DNA of 64,000 nucleotides from Verticillium longisporum. Lineage: Eukaryota; Ascomycota; Sordariomycetes; Glomerellales; Plectosphaerellaceae. The position numbers and the translations under genes were made by a program. Below, one piece after another: positions 22,037 through 33,130 of the stretch. Under the pieces are notes generated by a model. The model had not been told where the DNA came from. It did not search any database and worked only from the letters and a program-made list of their open reading frames with translations. The stretch is taken from contig JAETXT010000003.1 in NCBI GenBank assembly GCA_019188255.1, positions 2,976,001 through 3,040,000 of the forward strand. Direction: 5' to 3'. Position 1 is the stretch's first letter, and each line of letters begins with the position of its first letter.

Positions 22037-22266
22037 GGTGTGCTGTAAAGTTGCAAGACACATGACCGATTCAGGAATAACAAGACAAAAGTTAAAGCAC
22101 CCATAGCCGCGATCCCTTTGTGGGGGTTACTTTTCTGCTGTCAGATTGACTCTCATCGTGCATATGGCGTGACTGACCTTGTTGCCACAGGGTGCTGATC
22201 CGACGAGCACTCGCGAACGGCAAAAAGTAAAAGTGAAGGTCTCTTTCGAGATGCGTCAGGAATTGA

Positions 22267-22338
22267 GCCCAACGGGGGGCTCGAACCCCCAACCTTGAGA
22301 TTAAGAGTCTCACGCTCTACCGATTGAGCTAGCCGGGC
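22267..22338 (-). tRNA. tRNA-Lys (anticodon CTT)
   Basis: 72 nt on the minus strand with no intron. Acceptor GCCCGGC pairs with GTTGGGC (two G-T pairs), the D arm is GCTCAATCGGTAGAGC, the anticodon loop is CTCTTAA with CTT, and the T arm is GGGGGTTCGAGCCCCC. All cloverleaf elements are present, including internal B box GGTTCGAGCC. This is a normal nuclear lysine tRNA. Confidence 0.95.
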
Positions 22339-22643
22339 AGGCAGGTTGCTTGTTGTTGGATGCAGGCTCGGGATTGCGGCTCATGACTGATGCGACGGAC
22401 TCGTGGGTCGAGACAGATTTTTTTAACCGTGGCTGCGGTGTTTTTTCGCCTTGTCGGTGTTGGGTTCCCACTTTCGTTCGGGGTTGATGGGCCCGAGTCA
22501 TGGTTGTGTCGGTTTGGTGGATGAGGGTCTCTAGTAGCACGAGAATCGGCTTTGTGCCAGCTCTGTTCCACTTGGGATCAGAGGAGGCTACTGCAGACGA
22601 GTAGGCTTGGTCGGATGCTGACAATAAGAGACAGGAGCTGAGC

Positions 22644-23947
22644 TCAAGGCGCGGTAATCTCCAGCGACGGAGCATCGAATCCAAAGGAGACCCGAGGCAC
22701 CACGCGCCAACTTGCCCTTGACGTTTGCCGAGGCTGCCCAACATCTCCTTCCAGCAGGCACCACGTCTCGTACGACGACCACGGGATGGTCACGACGCAT
22801 TCCGTCAGTGGAGTGGCAAACCGCTGAACGACCTCGTCGAGGGCCGGCTGCAGCTTCTCCCGCATGGCCTGCGCGCCCTCCCTCGGGCTGTCAAAGGGGA
22901 CGCGGCCTTCGTCGTCGCGCTTGGCGTAGAGGCCCATGAAGTCGCCTTCGAGGGAGATGTGCAGGTACTTTAGTGCAGGACACACGGGGCCGCGTAGGGA
23001 CGACGGCGGCAGGTAGGAGCGGCTAAAGTTGCTCTGCGCCATGTTGGACAGGGCGGCATCATCGGCGGCGTTCTCGTGGCCTTCCTTAAAGGACCAGCGG
23101 AACCTGAGCGATGTGATCTGGGCGAGGCGCTGGGCGGGCAGGAAGGCATCGGGCCGCTGTATGAGCAGGTTGGAGGAGATGTGGATGATGTTGGTGCTGT
23201 AGAGAACATGCACGCCTTCGACGTATCTGTACCTCGTCAGCCATCACTGCTCAGTCAGGGCCGTGTTCAGTAGAAAGAGTAAGGAAAAATAGGGCCTACG
23301 TACGCCTGCCGACAGGAAAGCAGCCAGCCCATGACGCCAACGAAGCATCGACCGGGCCACTCCCCGGGCCAGGCATCACAGTCCGTCCGCCCCGTAAGAC
23401 ACCCATCCGTAGACAGATCCACAACTTCGGTCAGTGACGGGTCAAAGGACCCGACATCCGCGGCCCTCGCGTGACAGACGCAGCCGAACCATCGCCAGGC
23501 CTTCGGGCTGCTCTTGTCGACGGTGATGCGGCGGAAGCCCTGGCCGGAGTGAAAGTACATGTGATCGCAGAATATGTGAGCGTGGGGCCGTTCCTTCTCG
23601 GGCGTCGTCAAGGGCGCCGGGGCAAAGGGGCGGCGAAAGGCGAGGTCGATATGGAGGGTCTGGCGGCCAAAGGCGTAGAGGAAGATTTGACGGCGCAGCT
23701 CAAAGGGCAGGGTGAAGAACGGGGAGGGCTGGGCTGCAAAGGCCGGGGCGCTCTCTGCTGCTCCCGGAGCAGACGACGGCGTCAAGGGGCGGCGGATCGC
23801 TGATGGCGGCAGGATGGGCGGGATGGATTCATCTTGGCGGTTCGAGGATGAGCGGATGGGGATGGGCGTGAGCTCGTTGGCGTCGCTGCGACGCCGGCGT
23901 TCGCGTCTGTCGTGGGACCACGAATGGAGGCGATGCAGCAGGGACAT
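22644..23947 (-). CDS. DUF7730-type fungal protein of unknown function
   Basis: Exons 23304-23947 and 22644-23226, intron 77 nt (donor GTACGT, acceptor GTACAG), 408 residues. I chose the ATG at 23947 (MSLLHRLHSWSHDRRERRR) although the frame is open further upstream. After a disordered Ser/Pro region comes FFTLPFELRRQIFLYAFG at about residue 110, the F-box-like opening of this fungal family. It is followed by HIDLAFRRP, the WLLSCRQAYVEGVHVLYSTN block spanning the intron, and FLPAQRLAQITSLRF. The reading across the intron is smooth, which supports the splice. The family is abundant in Pezizomycotina with no established function; the F-box resemblance is weak. Confidence 0.75.
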
Positions 23948-24504
23948 AGATGTGATGATGGACTGCTCGACGAGAGAGATGCTCGAACTTTCTGGGTCGA
24001 TATTGTCGGTCAGCAGATGGTGGAAGTGAGGGGATGGACGACGACGGAGTAGTAGCGTCGTGTCATGTTGAGGCAGGTGCAGAAGGCGGGGTACTTTGAC
24101 GTCTCCTGATGGGGACATGAAGGAGGCACCCATTCCTAGGAGGCGATTTGTGATCAATCAATGAACTTGATTGTTTTATTCCAAGATGATAAAAAAATTA
24201 GTCTGACATGCTGATGCACCTCACGGCGTAACCAGATCTCCGTGCGATTGCCCATGTGTCGAGAGGCTGGCAATCCGAAGAGCCATCGTGAGACGCACGT
24301 GTTTTTGATCAACATGTCGCATGAGCTCTACACGCCCAAAGCTGTAAGGCGTCCAAAGCGTCCAGAGCTGTAAGGCGCAGTAAAAAAACAGTAGATTTTA
24401 GCTACCTGGTTGAACAAGTAAATCATGGCTGTGCCTCGCTATGCTGCCGTCTACCCAGTCTACCGTACCTTCCCAGACCCAAGCACCAAATGATACCAAT
24501 ACAT

Positions 24505-26224
24505 CTAAGGGAGCGCCACGACATCGTCAGAGTCCATGCCCCGGAACCCATCTTCGACAACCCACGCCCTGCCCTTCTCGGGGGTATACAGCGCCTCACA
24601 CGCCCTGCCTACGACCAGCAGCCCCGGCGGCCGGCTGCCCTCGGCCTCGATGGCCTCGGCCACGACGCCGAGCGTCGTCCGGATGACCCTCTGATCGGGA
24701 CAGCTCGCCCTCTCAATGACAGCGCACGGCGTGCTCCGCGGCCACAACGTCCGCACGCCCTCGACCTCGCCCTCGAGCGGCGCCGTCAGCTCGTTGACGA
24801 GACCGCTGATGCGGTGCAGCGCCATGAGGAACACGACGGTGCGGGCCTCGAGGTACTCGGGCGGCACGGGCGCCTTGCCCTTCTTGCCGGTGCCCGTGCA
24901 GACGAGGACCTGGTCGGCAACGTCGCGCTGCGTGACGGGTATGCCGGCAAAGAGCGGCGCGCTCAGGGCCGACGTGACGCCCGGCAGGACGACGACGCGG
25001 GCGCCGAGGCCGTGGGCGCGGAAGAAGGCGACCTCCTCGCCGCCGCGGCCGTAGAGGAACGGATCGCCCTGCTTCAGACGCAGCACCGTCTTGCCCTCGT
25101 CGCGTGCAGCCGCCAATGCCAGCGCGTGCAGCTCGTCTTGCGCGGCGTCGGCGTTGCCGGGAAACTTGCGCGCGATGCGCACGGGTGTGCGCCGCGGGAT
25201 GAGGTCCAGCACAGGCGCCGGCACCAACTTGTCGGCGAGGATGAGGTCTGCCGTGAGGATCGCCTTGTGTGTCGCGCGTGTCAGGAGGTCTGGGTGGCCT
25301 GGTCCGCTGCCGGCGAGGATAATCTTGCCGACGGCGGGGCGACCGGCGGCGGGTGAGGTGGGCAGGGCAGTGAGCGGGGGCAGAGGGGCGTCGGGGAGGA
25401 GCGCCGAAGGGTTGGCGTACGACTCGAGGACGGTGGCGACGTCGGCGTCGGTGATGGCGGCGAGGCGCTTGAGGGGCCAGTACTCGCAGACCTGGCTCAG
25501 CCAGCGCATCCTACGCGTCTTGGCGGCTTCGAGGTCGGCTTCGATGACGAGCTTGTTGAAGGAGGCCGTCTGGTCGACCGAGTCATCAGCGTCGGCATCG
25601 ACATCGGTCTGGCTGTGTGCTTGCTGGTCCTCCTGCTGGATGCGACGACGAGCATCGCCGAGGCGCGCACAGGCGGAGCCTAGGTCGGGCGGCAGAGCGG
25701 CAGCGACCTCGCGACGTATCCTCGAGGCGAGCTTGCAGCCACGACCATTCGTCGTGACACCGATCTGAAGGGGTCCATCTGTGTGGACGGACAGGAGGGA
25801 GAGGGTGCAGAGGTGGGGGGCGTCCACCACGTTGACGGGGATGCGTTTGCGTTTGCAGAGAGCTGAAATTTGTGATGCTGTCGTCTGTCAGTACTCATGT
25901 CGTAGCAAGGTGAATCATGGGTGAGAACTCACCTTGAGGGTCTCTTGGGCCTGAGGTGATGAAGACGGCATCGACAACATTGTCAACCTCGTCACGGCCG
26001 AGGGAGAAGAGATCGTTTTCCTCAAAGGCCTTCTTGTGCCAGGTCACCTCACCAGCATCAATGCGCTTGGCAAGGCCGTAGTGAAGGTCTTCCGTGTCAG
26101 GGGCAATGAGGAGAGCCTTTGCACCAGCAGCCACCGACTGACCACATCGTGAGGCGGCCAGGGGGTTCGTGCCGATGATCAGGTGGACATTGCCCGTGCA
26201 GTTGAGGGCTGCGAGGAGGGACAT
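24505..26224 (-). CDS. MET1: Uroporphyrinogen-III C-methyltransferase (siroheme synthesis, MET1-type)
   Basis: Exons 25933-26224 and 24505-25877, intron 55 nt (donor GTGAGT, acceptor GACAG), 554 residues. The N-terminal 240 residues form a precorrin-2 dehydrogenase/Met8-like region (LIIGTNPLAASRCGQSVAAGA; VDAVFITSGPRDPQ; ISALCKRKRIPVNVVD). From about residue 285 the C-terminal half is a tetrapyrrole methylase: ILAGSGPGHPDLLT, LRLKQGDPFLYGRGGEE, VVLPGVTSALSAP and AGIPVTQRDVADQVLVCTG, which are the SAM-binding and substrate motifs in the usual order. It methylates uroporphyrinogen III to precorrin-2, on the route to siroheme, the cofactor of sulfite and nitrite reductases. Length and order match yeast Met1p. 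The frame is intact. Confidence 0.92.
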
Positions 26225-27295
26225 GGTGGAGAGTCGGCAGTCCGCAGTCAGGAGAGGGCAGTGTGAAACAGCCAGAGGTCGGTCCTCGACGATCCAAAAT
26301 GCAGCAATGGCTCAGAAGAGAGATGGCCTTTGACCCATGGTGGAAAGTTGTCGATATCTCTCAAACGCCCCCAAAGGCAAAATGCGATAAGCTGGTTGCG
26401 GCCGTGACAGTGGCAGGCACGATGGGCCATCTCCGTTTGCTCGCCGGTGTCGGCCACTGACCAATCACGGCCTCGGCATTTGCCCATCAATTTTTGCGCT
26501 ACCGAATCACGCAATCCCGATGGCCGGGCCACTATCCGCCCAATCAGCACCGCTTTTATGGGTCCCTCGGAGCGCACACGGAGATGTGCTGCTTGCCACT
26601 GACAGGCACTGTGACAAGCTTATCTGGGCTGTCAGGTTGGGCTGTCAACTTATCTGGGCTGTCAAGCTTAAGTTATCATGGATATCCCAACAGTTGATGC
26701 ATCTCCTATCCGGACCTTGCCATCTCTTGACTAGATTACCAGATGATCGATCCTAACATTTGGGATATGACCAGAGAATTGGATAACGTACGGTACATAG
26801 AATTGAACTGACAAACTACCATTAGCATTATCCGTGTCCTAGTACACAGTACCTTACCTAAGGCACCTCACTAATAGCATGCCCAAGGATAACCCCGCAT
26901 CTCCACTAACTGCCCTAAGATACAGTGGCGGGCGTCCCCCGCGTTTGCCTGTCCACGCTGCCGCCCGTTTCGATGTTCATCACTAAACTCATGAACACAC
27001 CATCACACTTCCACAGCAATTCGTCTTCTTCTATGATTACGCCTTGAGTTATTGCCAAGGATTGTCTATTCCTTCATCTCCGGGCCATCGCTCATGTATT
27101 TGACAAAATGACCTCACAGTGACAAGGTGTGCTTACTTTATCACATCAATCACATTATCATCGTAGGTATCAAAGTGGCATTACTCGGCCTTATCGCCCG
27201 TCCATGCTAGACGTACATGCAGTATTCTATCCCGCCACCCCCATGTCCGTGATGTACACATTTTTATTACAAGCCTCGTATCGTCCCGAAACCTC
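26225..27295. other. Intergenic, no gene
   Basis: Contains a short local repeat of CTTATCTGGGCTGTCA between 26618 and 26665 (two full copies, one partial). AT-rich sequence follows. No supported ORF. Confidence 0.5.
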
Positions 27296-29866
27296 TCAAT
27301 CCTCGCCGAGCAGCGCCTGCATCGCCGTCCTGCGCGGCGGCAGCCTGCCTCCCTTGGTGCGCCTCTCCGGCCTCGACCGGCCCCCCTCTTTGATGCCCGT
27401 GACGCCCGTCTCGTCGTACTCCATGTTGATCTTGTCGACCTTCTTCGACGCCTTGGCCCGCGCCTTCTGCGCCCGCACGCCGCCGTCGTCCTCTGCCGCC
27501 GGTCGTCCCAGGCGCACCGCCCGCTCGCCCCGCCCCCTGGCGCCGAGCGCCCACAGGTCGCCCCACGCCGCCTTGCGCGCGTCGTGGTACGCCTGCTTGC
27601 CCCGGCTCCGCGGCACCGTCCACCGCTCGATGCGCCCCGACGGCGTGCACACCTCGAGCTGCACGTGGCCCTTGCGCTTCAGCGGCGGCAGGATCTGCCG
27701 CGGCAGCGACAGCATGTTGGGCGCGCGCGTCGCGTCCTCGTAGCCCGCAAACGCCCGCTCCGTCGCCTCGTGGCCGACGAGGAGGTTCGCCGCCGGCGTG
27801 CCGCCGCGCTGGATCGCCACGTAGCTGAACTGCACGTCGTCGTCGTTGCGGTGCTTGGCCTCGAGGATCTGCTGCAGGAACCGCGGCCGCGTGAACCGCT
27901 GCTGGAACGAGCAGAAATCCTTGCGCCCGTTGCTCTGCCCCTTGACCGCGTACATCGGGCACGTCTTGTGGTTCGTGCACGGTGCCACGATCATGCCTGG
28001 CTCCTTGGGCGCCCGGTACCCGGCATCCTTGGCGTCCGTGATGGTCGGCGCCTCCGTCGAGTCGACCGGCGTCTGCAGGTACTCGTTGATGAGCCGGTCG
28101 CGTACGTCGGCGACGGCCTCGAAGCCGCGCGGGTGCGCCTCTTTCGATGAAGATGAGCACGCCGCCTTCGGGCGACAGCAGCGACCAGAGCTGGTTCAGC
28201 ACGGCGGTGCGACGGTGTCCCTCCTTGACGCCGAGGAGCACGTACGACGCCACGATGACGTCGTACAGCTTTCTCTGCTGCGGCACCTGGGGGCGTCAAT
28301 GTGCTTGTGCACGTTGTCGTGCGAGTGCACATAGTCGGGGAGCCTCGGCAGGAACGTCGTGTTGTCGAGGAACGTCGAGACACGATGCCGCAGTGTGTCG
28401 GAGCCCACAATGACCGTCTTCTTGCCCGGTGGCACCCAGCCCCTGACCTCCTTGCTCTCGCGCATGACATCCCATTCGGCCTGCGCCACATCTTGCCACG
28501 CCGCGAGACTCGCGCCGCCCGAGCCGGCGTCGAGAATCCGAGGCCCGCCCTCCTGCTTCAGCAGCTTGCGGATCCACTCAGTGCCGAGGCGCTTGCGGAC
28601 TTCGGTCAGGGTGCTCATGGCCGAGGCGTAGGACGGCGGCAAGACTGTGGCGATGAAAGCGTCGGCATCAATCTGCGACATCTTGGGCTGCGCTGCCTGG
28701 AGACCGACACCTAGCTGCGGGACAGACCGCTTGGACGCCGGGGTCGCCGGCGAGTTGGGCAGGCCTCCACCTCCCAGCGCCGCCTCGGCAGCCATCCTGA
28801 TATGTTTGACGTGTGTCCTGTCGAGAAGTTGCGTGATCGGGTCGTTGAATGCAGCAGACGGCAGTGGCAGCGTCTTGGGGCTCGTGGCGAACCGGCCTTC
28901 TTGGGTGTATGGGTGCGTTCGCACGCCGATAAACTCGCGGTCATCCCAGTCGCCGGCCTCCTCGCGCGCCTGAGCCTCGGCCGCTCGAGAAGCAGCCTGC
29001 ATCTCGGCGAGCGCTGCCCTCGACTCCTCCGTCCGTTCGTCGCGCAGCCTCCTGTCCTCTTGCCGCAGTTGTTCGAGAGCCTCTGCGTGTTCGTCTTTTC
29101 CGGCCTCTGCAGCCGTGCGCCGCTCAAACTCTGCCTGTGATGCTTCCTCCTCTTTTTGCGACCTCAGTCTTGCCGCCTCAAAGTCCTTTTGCAGCATGAC
29201 GAGCGCATCGTATTCGCGCTGGTTCCTTGCAGTCGCATTGATGTAGTCGTGCTGGTCATCCGTGAGTTCGTGCTCGTGCTCTACCTCGCCGTCGAGAAGA
29301 GCGGCCTCCTCGGCAGAATGGCGTTCGGTCGAGTAGTCCACTTCTTCGAGATCGCCGTCTGCCGCCTGGCGCAGCAGGACGGGGCCGTCTTGGTCCTGCC
29401 TGGGCTTGGGCTTGGCGGCGAACTTGCCGTACGGAATTCCGACATCTTCAGGTGTCGTCTCGCGCAGGGGCGGGCCGAAGAGTCGCACGTAGTGGCTGTA
29501 TTCCTCCTCGTTGAGGTAGCCTTTGGGCAGGGTGTCTCTGAACCGTTGCTTGGCCTCCTGAACGATCTGCTCAATGTCGGCAGGGCCTGCGTGTCCAGAG
29601 TTTTCAGGCGAGGTACTTTTGTCGGCTGGTTGTTCGGATGAAAGCGATGGCTTTTGGTTGTCGAGGGTTCGGCGGATTGTGGCAAACGATCGAAGTGTCG
29701 AAGCAGATATCGTCGTCCGAGATGGGAGGATTCTTTGCGGCGCCAAGCTCGCTCCCCTGTTTGAGAAAGTTGTCGTCGCGACAGGGTGTCCAGTCCAGGG
29801 TGTCAGTCGGGCCCTGCAGCTGGGGCAAGCTTTCCTTAGGCTGCCAGCAGCCAACATTTTCGACAT
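27296..29866 (-). CDS. RSM22: RSM22-like mitochondrial ribosome assembly protein (two compensating frameshifts)
   Basis: The N-terminus has a basic, hydroxylated mitochondrial presequence (MSKMLAAGSLRKACPSCRARL). A coiled-coil-like charged region follows (about residues 200-300), then the methyltransferase-like core: LLKQEGGPRILDAGSGGASLAA, KTVIVGSDTLRHRV. After HIDAP the frame shifts by one at the five-base run 28289-28293. It continues in another frame as LYDVIVASYVLLGVKEG ... LWSLLSPEGGVLIFIERG, then returns to the first frame near 28137 as HPRGFEAVADVRDRL. The C-terminal block APCTNHKTCPMY ... KDFCSF holds the family's conserved cysteines. Both shifted parts match the family, so the product is clear. 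The family acts in assembly of the mitochondrial small ribosomal subunit. The shifts are either sequence errors or gene decay. Confidence 0.85.
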
Positions 29867-30341
29867 GATGACCGATAGCGAGTGATGATGAAGGGAATGG
29901 AAAAGGAGAGGCGAAAGGCAAAGCTCGATCGCAGAAGCTCAGATCTGCGTCTCGAGAAGGACCAGAATTTAGGTGGAGCCATTGTCAATGTGACGTACAT
30001 GATTGGGCGATCTGCACTAGCCCGGACCCTGCCTTTTGACAGTTGACAGCCTCAGTCCGTCAATGAGAGGGTACCTTGGAGTCTGGGTGGCCATTCCCTA
30101 CATGATGCGTTGCTTTTATGATATTAGAATGTAGAACACAAGTCAGAAAAATCACAGTCATGAAATCTGGTTCACGGTGGTGCAACAGCAGCAAAAAAAC
30201 CTGGTATCGTTCACATGGGCAGCAGTTCTATCGTCTACCCCTCGGTCCATTACTTACCTGTCTTGGAGCTCAAGCTTCGAGCCTCGCGCCTCAAACTTGT
30301 TTTGCAGGCCTCTTGGCCCCACGGGTCGCTGCCTTCCACCC

Positions 30342-31156
30342 CTACTCATCCTTGCCCAGATCAGCCAGCGTCCTGAAGGCCGAGGGCCGCGCTGGCGGCG
30401 CCCTCGTCTTTCCGCCGGGACCGGCACCACGGGCGGCTTCTCTAGCTGGCGGGTTCACGAGGTTAAAGCTCGACTTTTCGGCGGCTTGCAAGGGATCGAT
30501 CTATAGAGGCCCAGTTAGGCAACCAATCCGTGAACATGGACCAGAACCCGGCCTCGGGCACGCCGAAGAGGTAATAACGCACTGCAACGAGCGTGACGAC
30601 GTAGAGGGCCGCAATCGTGAAGAGGTGGCGCAGGATCGAGACGACATCGAAGCCCGAGTTGTAGGGCCGCGACGGCGGCAGGCCGCCGCTGCCGGCCGCC
30701 GCGCCGACGCCCTGGCCGCCGAGGGTGCGGCCGGGGGTGCCGAAGGAGGCGCCGCCGGCCTTGGTCTTGTCGGGCAGCTTCATGGCGTTGGCGACGGCGT
30801 TGGCGAGGGCCGGCGGGTTGGCGCCGCGGATCGTCTCGATGGGCTTGCCGGCGTGGAAGATGATGAAGGTTGGCATGGCGCTGACGCCGTGGGCGCGCGA
30901 AATGGTCGACTGCGTGTCGACGTTGATCTTGCAGAAGGCGGCCTTCTTCGGCTTGGAGTACTCGTTGGCCATCTTCTCAAAGTGCGGTGCGATGGCCTTG
31001 CAGGGGCCACACCAGTCGGCGTAGACTGCGCTTTGGTCAGCGAGAGATCACCAAGGTGGGGGGGAGGGGGGGCGTACAGTCTGCCACAACAACGTTGGTG
31101 CTGTTCAGAACGTCCTGCCATTGTGACGGCGACTGGATGCTGATGGGGCCGCTCAT
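30342..31156 (-). CDS. Thioredoxin-domain protein with C-terminal membrane segment
   Basis: Three exons: 31078-31156, 30583-31025 and 30342-30500; introns 52 and 82 nt, 226 residues. The first intron interrupts VVVADF; exon 2 opens YADWCGPCKAIAPHFEKM with the redox pair CGPC at residues 32-35. SAMPTFIIF contains the cis-proline at residue 78. After a Gly/Pro linker lies one membrane segment (SILRHLFTIAALYVVTLVA, about 157-174). The second intron (donor GTGCGT directly after LVA, acceptor CTATAG) restores the tail IDPLQAAEKSSFNLVNPP and the terminal SAFRTLADLGKDE. Reading through that donor would instead stop at 30463 with an unrelated tail, so I prefer the spliced form. It is divergent from the SPOUT gene. 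Role: disulfide reductase, probably membrane-tethered. Confidence 0.85.
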
Positions 31157-31598
31157 GATGGGCTGTGCGTGTGTGTTTTTCGTGAGGACCACAGGGCAAT
31201 TGTCGGAGATCCTGAGGAGGGGCAAAAGAGAAGAGAAGGGGCAATGCGAATCGAGGCGCGGAGGATGCGGTTGATGAAGGCAGCAGATGGATGATGGAGG
31301 CCAGCCTGGACATTGGCGTGATCGTTCCATTGGGGCGGGAGAATGAAGTGGGCCTGGCCTAGGCACAGCTCCCCGGTCGCCTTTAGCAGGGACTGGGGAA
31401 GATAAGCCTGAATTCGGTAGGTGGTGTTGGTGATAAGGGATTCTGCCGGATACATGCATCGAGTCCACAATTGCGGGACCAGAAACTTTTGCTTTTCGGT
31501 TTGAGAAGGTGCTGCCGCTGCTGCTCTTGCTGGACCCTCTCGATAGCCTCGTTTTGTCGTGACTTCACCTGTCGTTGCATTGTCTTTCACACATTGCC

Positions 31599-32821
31599 AT
31601 GTCTCGCCCAGATCATCCAGAAAAGGTCAGTGACACTTCCATCGACATTGTCATACAATCATCCAACAAGTAACAGCGCAGGAAGCTCGGCCACGATGAC
31701 GAGGCCCCTCCCAACCGAGACCCCCCGAGGGCTGCGGCAAGATTTCACCCCATTGAGGGAGGTCGTGACTGGACAATATCGGTGGCCATCCCCGGCAGCA
31801 TCGTCGCAGAGTAGGAGAAATTCTGTCCGGGTACAGCACACAGTCTCTAACAAGAAATCAGCTACAAAACCCTCGACCAGCGCATGACCGCCCCCGGCCG
31901 CATCGCTCGTGCCCTAGCCATCTTCAACGTCGACGAGGTTGTCGTTTACAACGATCTGCCTCCTCTCACGAACGAGGGCTACCAGGAACAGCCCCTGCCG
32001 CATAAAAAGGACCGCCGCGACAATCGCTCTCACGGGAGCCACAACTCGCGATCGTCCCACAAGAACGACAGCGAGTCCTCCATCACAGCCGACGTCGACC
32101 CCTGCCACTTCCTCACACACGTTCTCTCCTACCTGGAGGCACCCCCCTTTATGCGCAAGGCCCTCTTCCCCATCCACCCCAACCTGCGACTCGCCGGTCT
32201 CCTGCCTGGCCTCGACATGCCTCACCACCCGAACCCCATCGACATCGCCCTGCCGTACCGCGAGGGCGTTACCCTCGAGGCCATGGCCCCCAACGCCAAG
32301 GGCACCCTCGTCGACATTGGCAACCGCGCGCCCATCCACCTCAAGGATGAGGTGCCCCCGAAGACCCGTATCACCATCTATTTGCCAGAGGGCGACAACG
32401 GCCCCGCCGAGGCTGTCCACCCGGCCGCCCCGCGCGAGGAGGGAGGCTACTACTGGGGCTACACGGTGCGCCGCGCCGCTTCCTTGTCGGCCGTCTTCGA
32501 AGAGTCCCCCACGAGGGCGGCTACGATCTGAGCATCGGCACGTCGGAGCGTGGCGACTCTGTGAACCGCGCCTTCCCCGACCTGAAGAAGACGGCAAAAT
32601 TCAAGCACCTGCTCATCGTCTTTGGCGGACCCAAGGGCATCGAGCACGCCGCTTACAACGATTCCCAGCTGTACGATATGGGCATCGGTGGCCAGGGCAC
32701 GAGGCAGCTGTTCGATCACTGGGTCAACGTCCTGCCGGGCCAGGGCAGCCGGACGATGCGCACTGACGAGGCGGTCTACGTGGCCATGGCCGGTCTGAGG
32801 AGGGTGTGGGATCTGAGCTAG
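31599..32821 (+). CDS. SPOUT-family RNA methyltransferase (C9orf114/SPOUT1-like), one frameshift
   Basis: Exons 31599-31625, 31677-31810 and 31862-32821; introns 51 nt each (donors GTCAGT and GTAGGA, acceptors AACAG and ATCAG). The product starts MSRPDHPEKRRKLGHDDE. Core motifs are RDWTISVAIPGSIVA, GRIARALAIFNVDEVVVYND and YLEAPPFMRKALFPIHPNL. An S1-like/OB segment follows, and then KHLLIVFGGPKGIEHAAYN, the trefoil-knot SAM site. After LSAVFEESP the frame slips at the C run 32506-32510. One extra base would give SPHEGGYDLSIGTSERG and join the two parts into the full protein. The family is the putative RNA methyltransferase Pfam Methyltrn_RNA_3. The slip is probably a sequencing artefact. Confidence 0.85.
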
Positions 32822-33130
32822 GCGGTATGCACAGAGGATACTGGGAAGAGGAAGCAGTGGGACGCATGAATCATGTTCACAGAGATGAGACGAGAGTGTG
32901 TCGTGGTTGAGGATACCCCGGAATTTTTAACAAAGTAAAAGTTGGGATAAACATGATAAATTTTATTTCCTCGATCGACAGCGTAATTTGAACGTTCTCA
33001 CCATCATTTGAAAGACATCAATTGGTCACGAGAGACAAAGAAGAAGGAGAAAAAGAAATGCAAAAGAAAAAAAGATTCCCTACAATCACCTCTTCCCACG
33101 AAGAGCACAAGAAAAAAGGAAACAGAAATC
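32822..33130. other. Convergent 3' region, no gene
   Basis: An AT-rich, purine-rich stretch (AAGAAGAAGGAGAAAAAG-like) between the 3' ends of the SPOUT gene and the GH55 gene. Nothing else seen. Confidence 0.5.

Noticed and set aside
27267..28286. 339-codon frame on the minus strand beginning MPQQRKLYDV
   Set aside because: Only its first 50 codons match RSM22 (the shifted segment); the remainder is Arg/Gly/Ala-rich out-of-frame reading of the same gene.
28150..28295. Explaining the RSM22 frame change by an intron
   Set aside because: A GT-AG pair could be drawn, but it would delete the conserved LYDVIVASYVLL ... LWSLLSPEGGVL block, which matches the family in the shifted frame.
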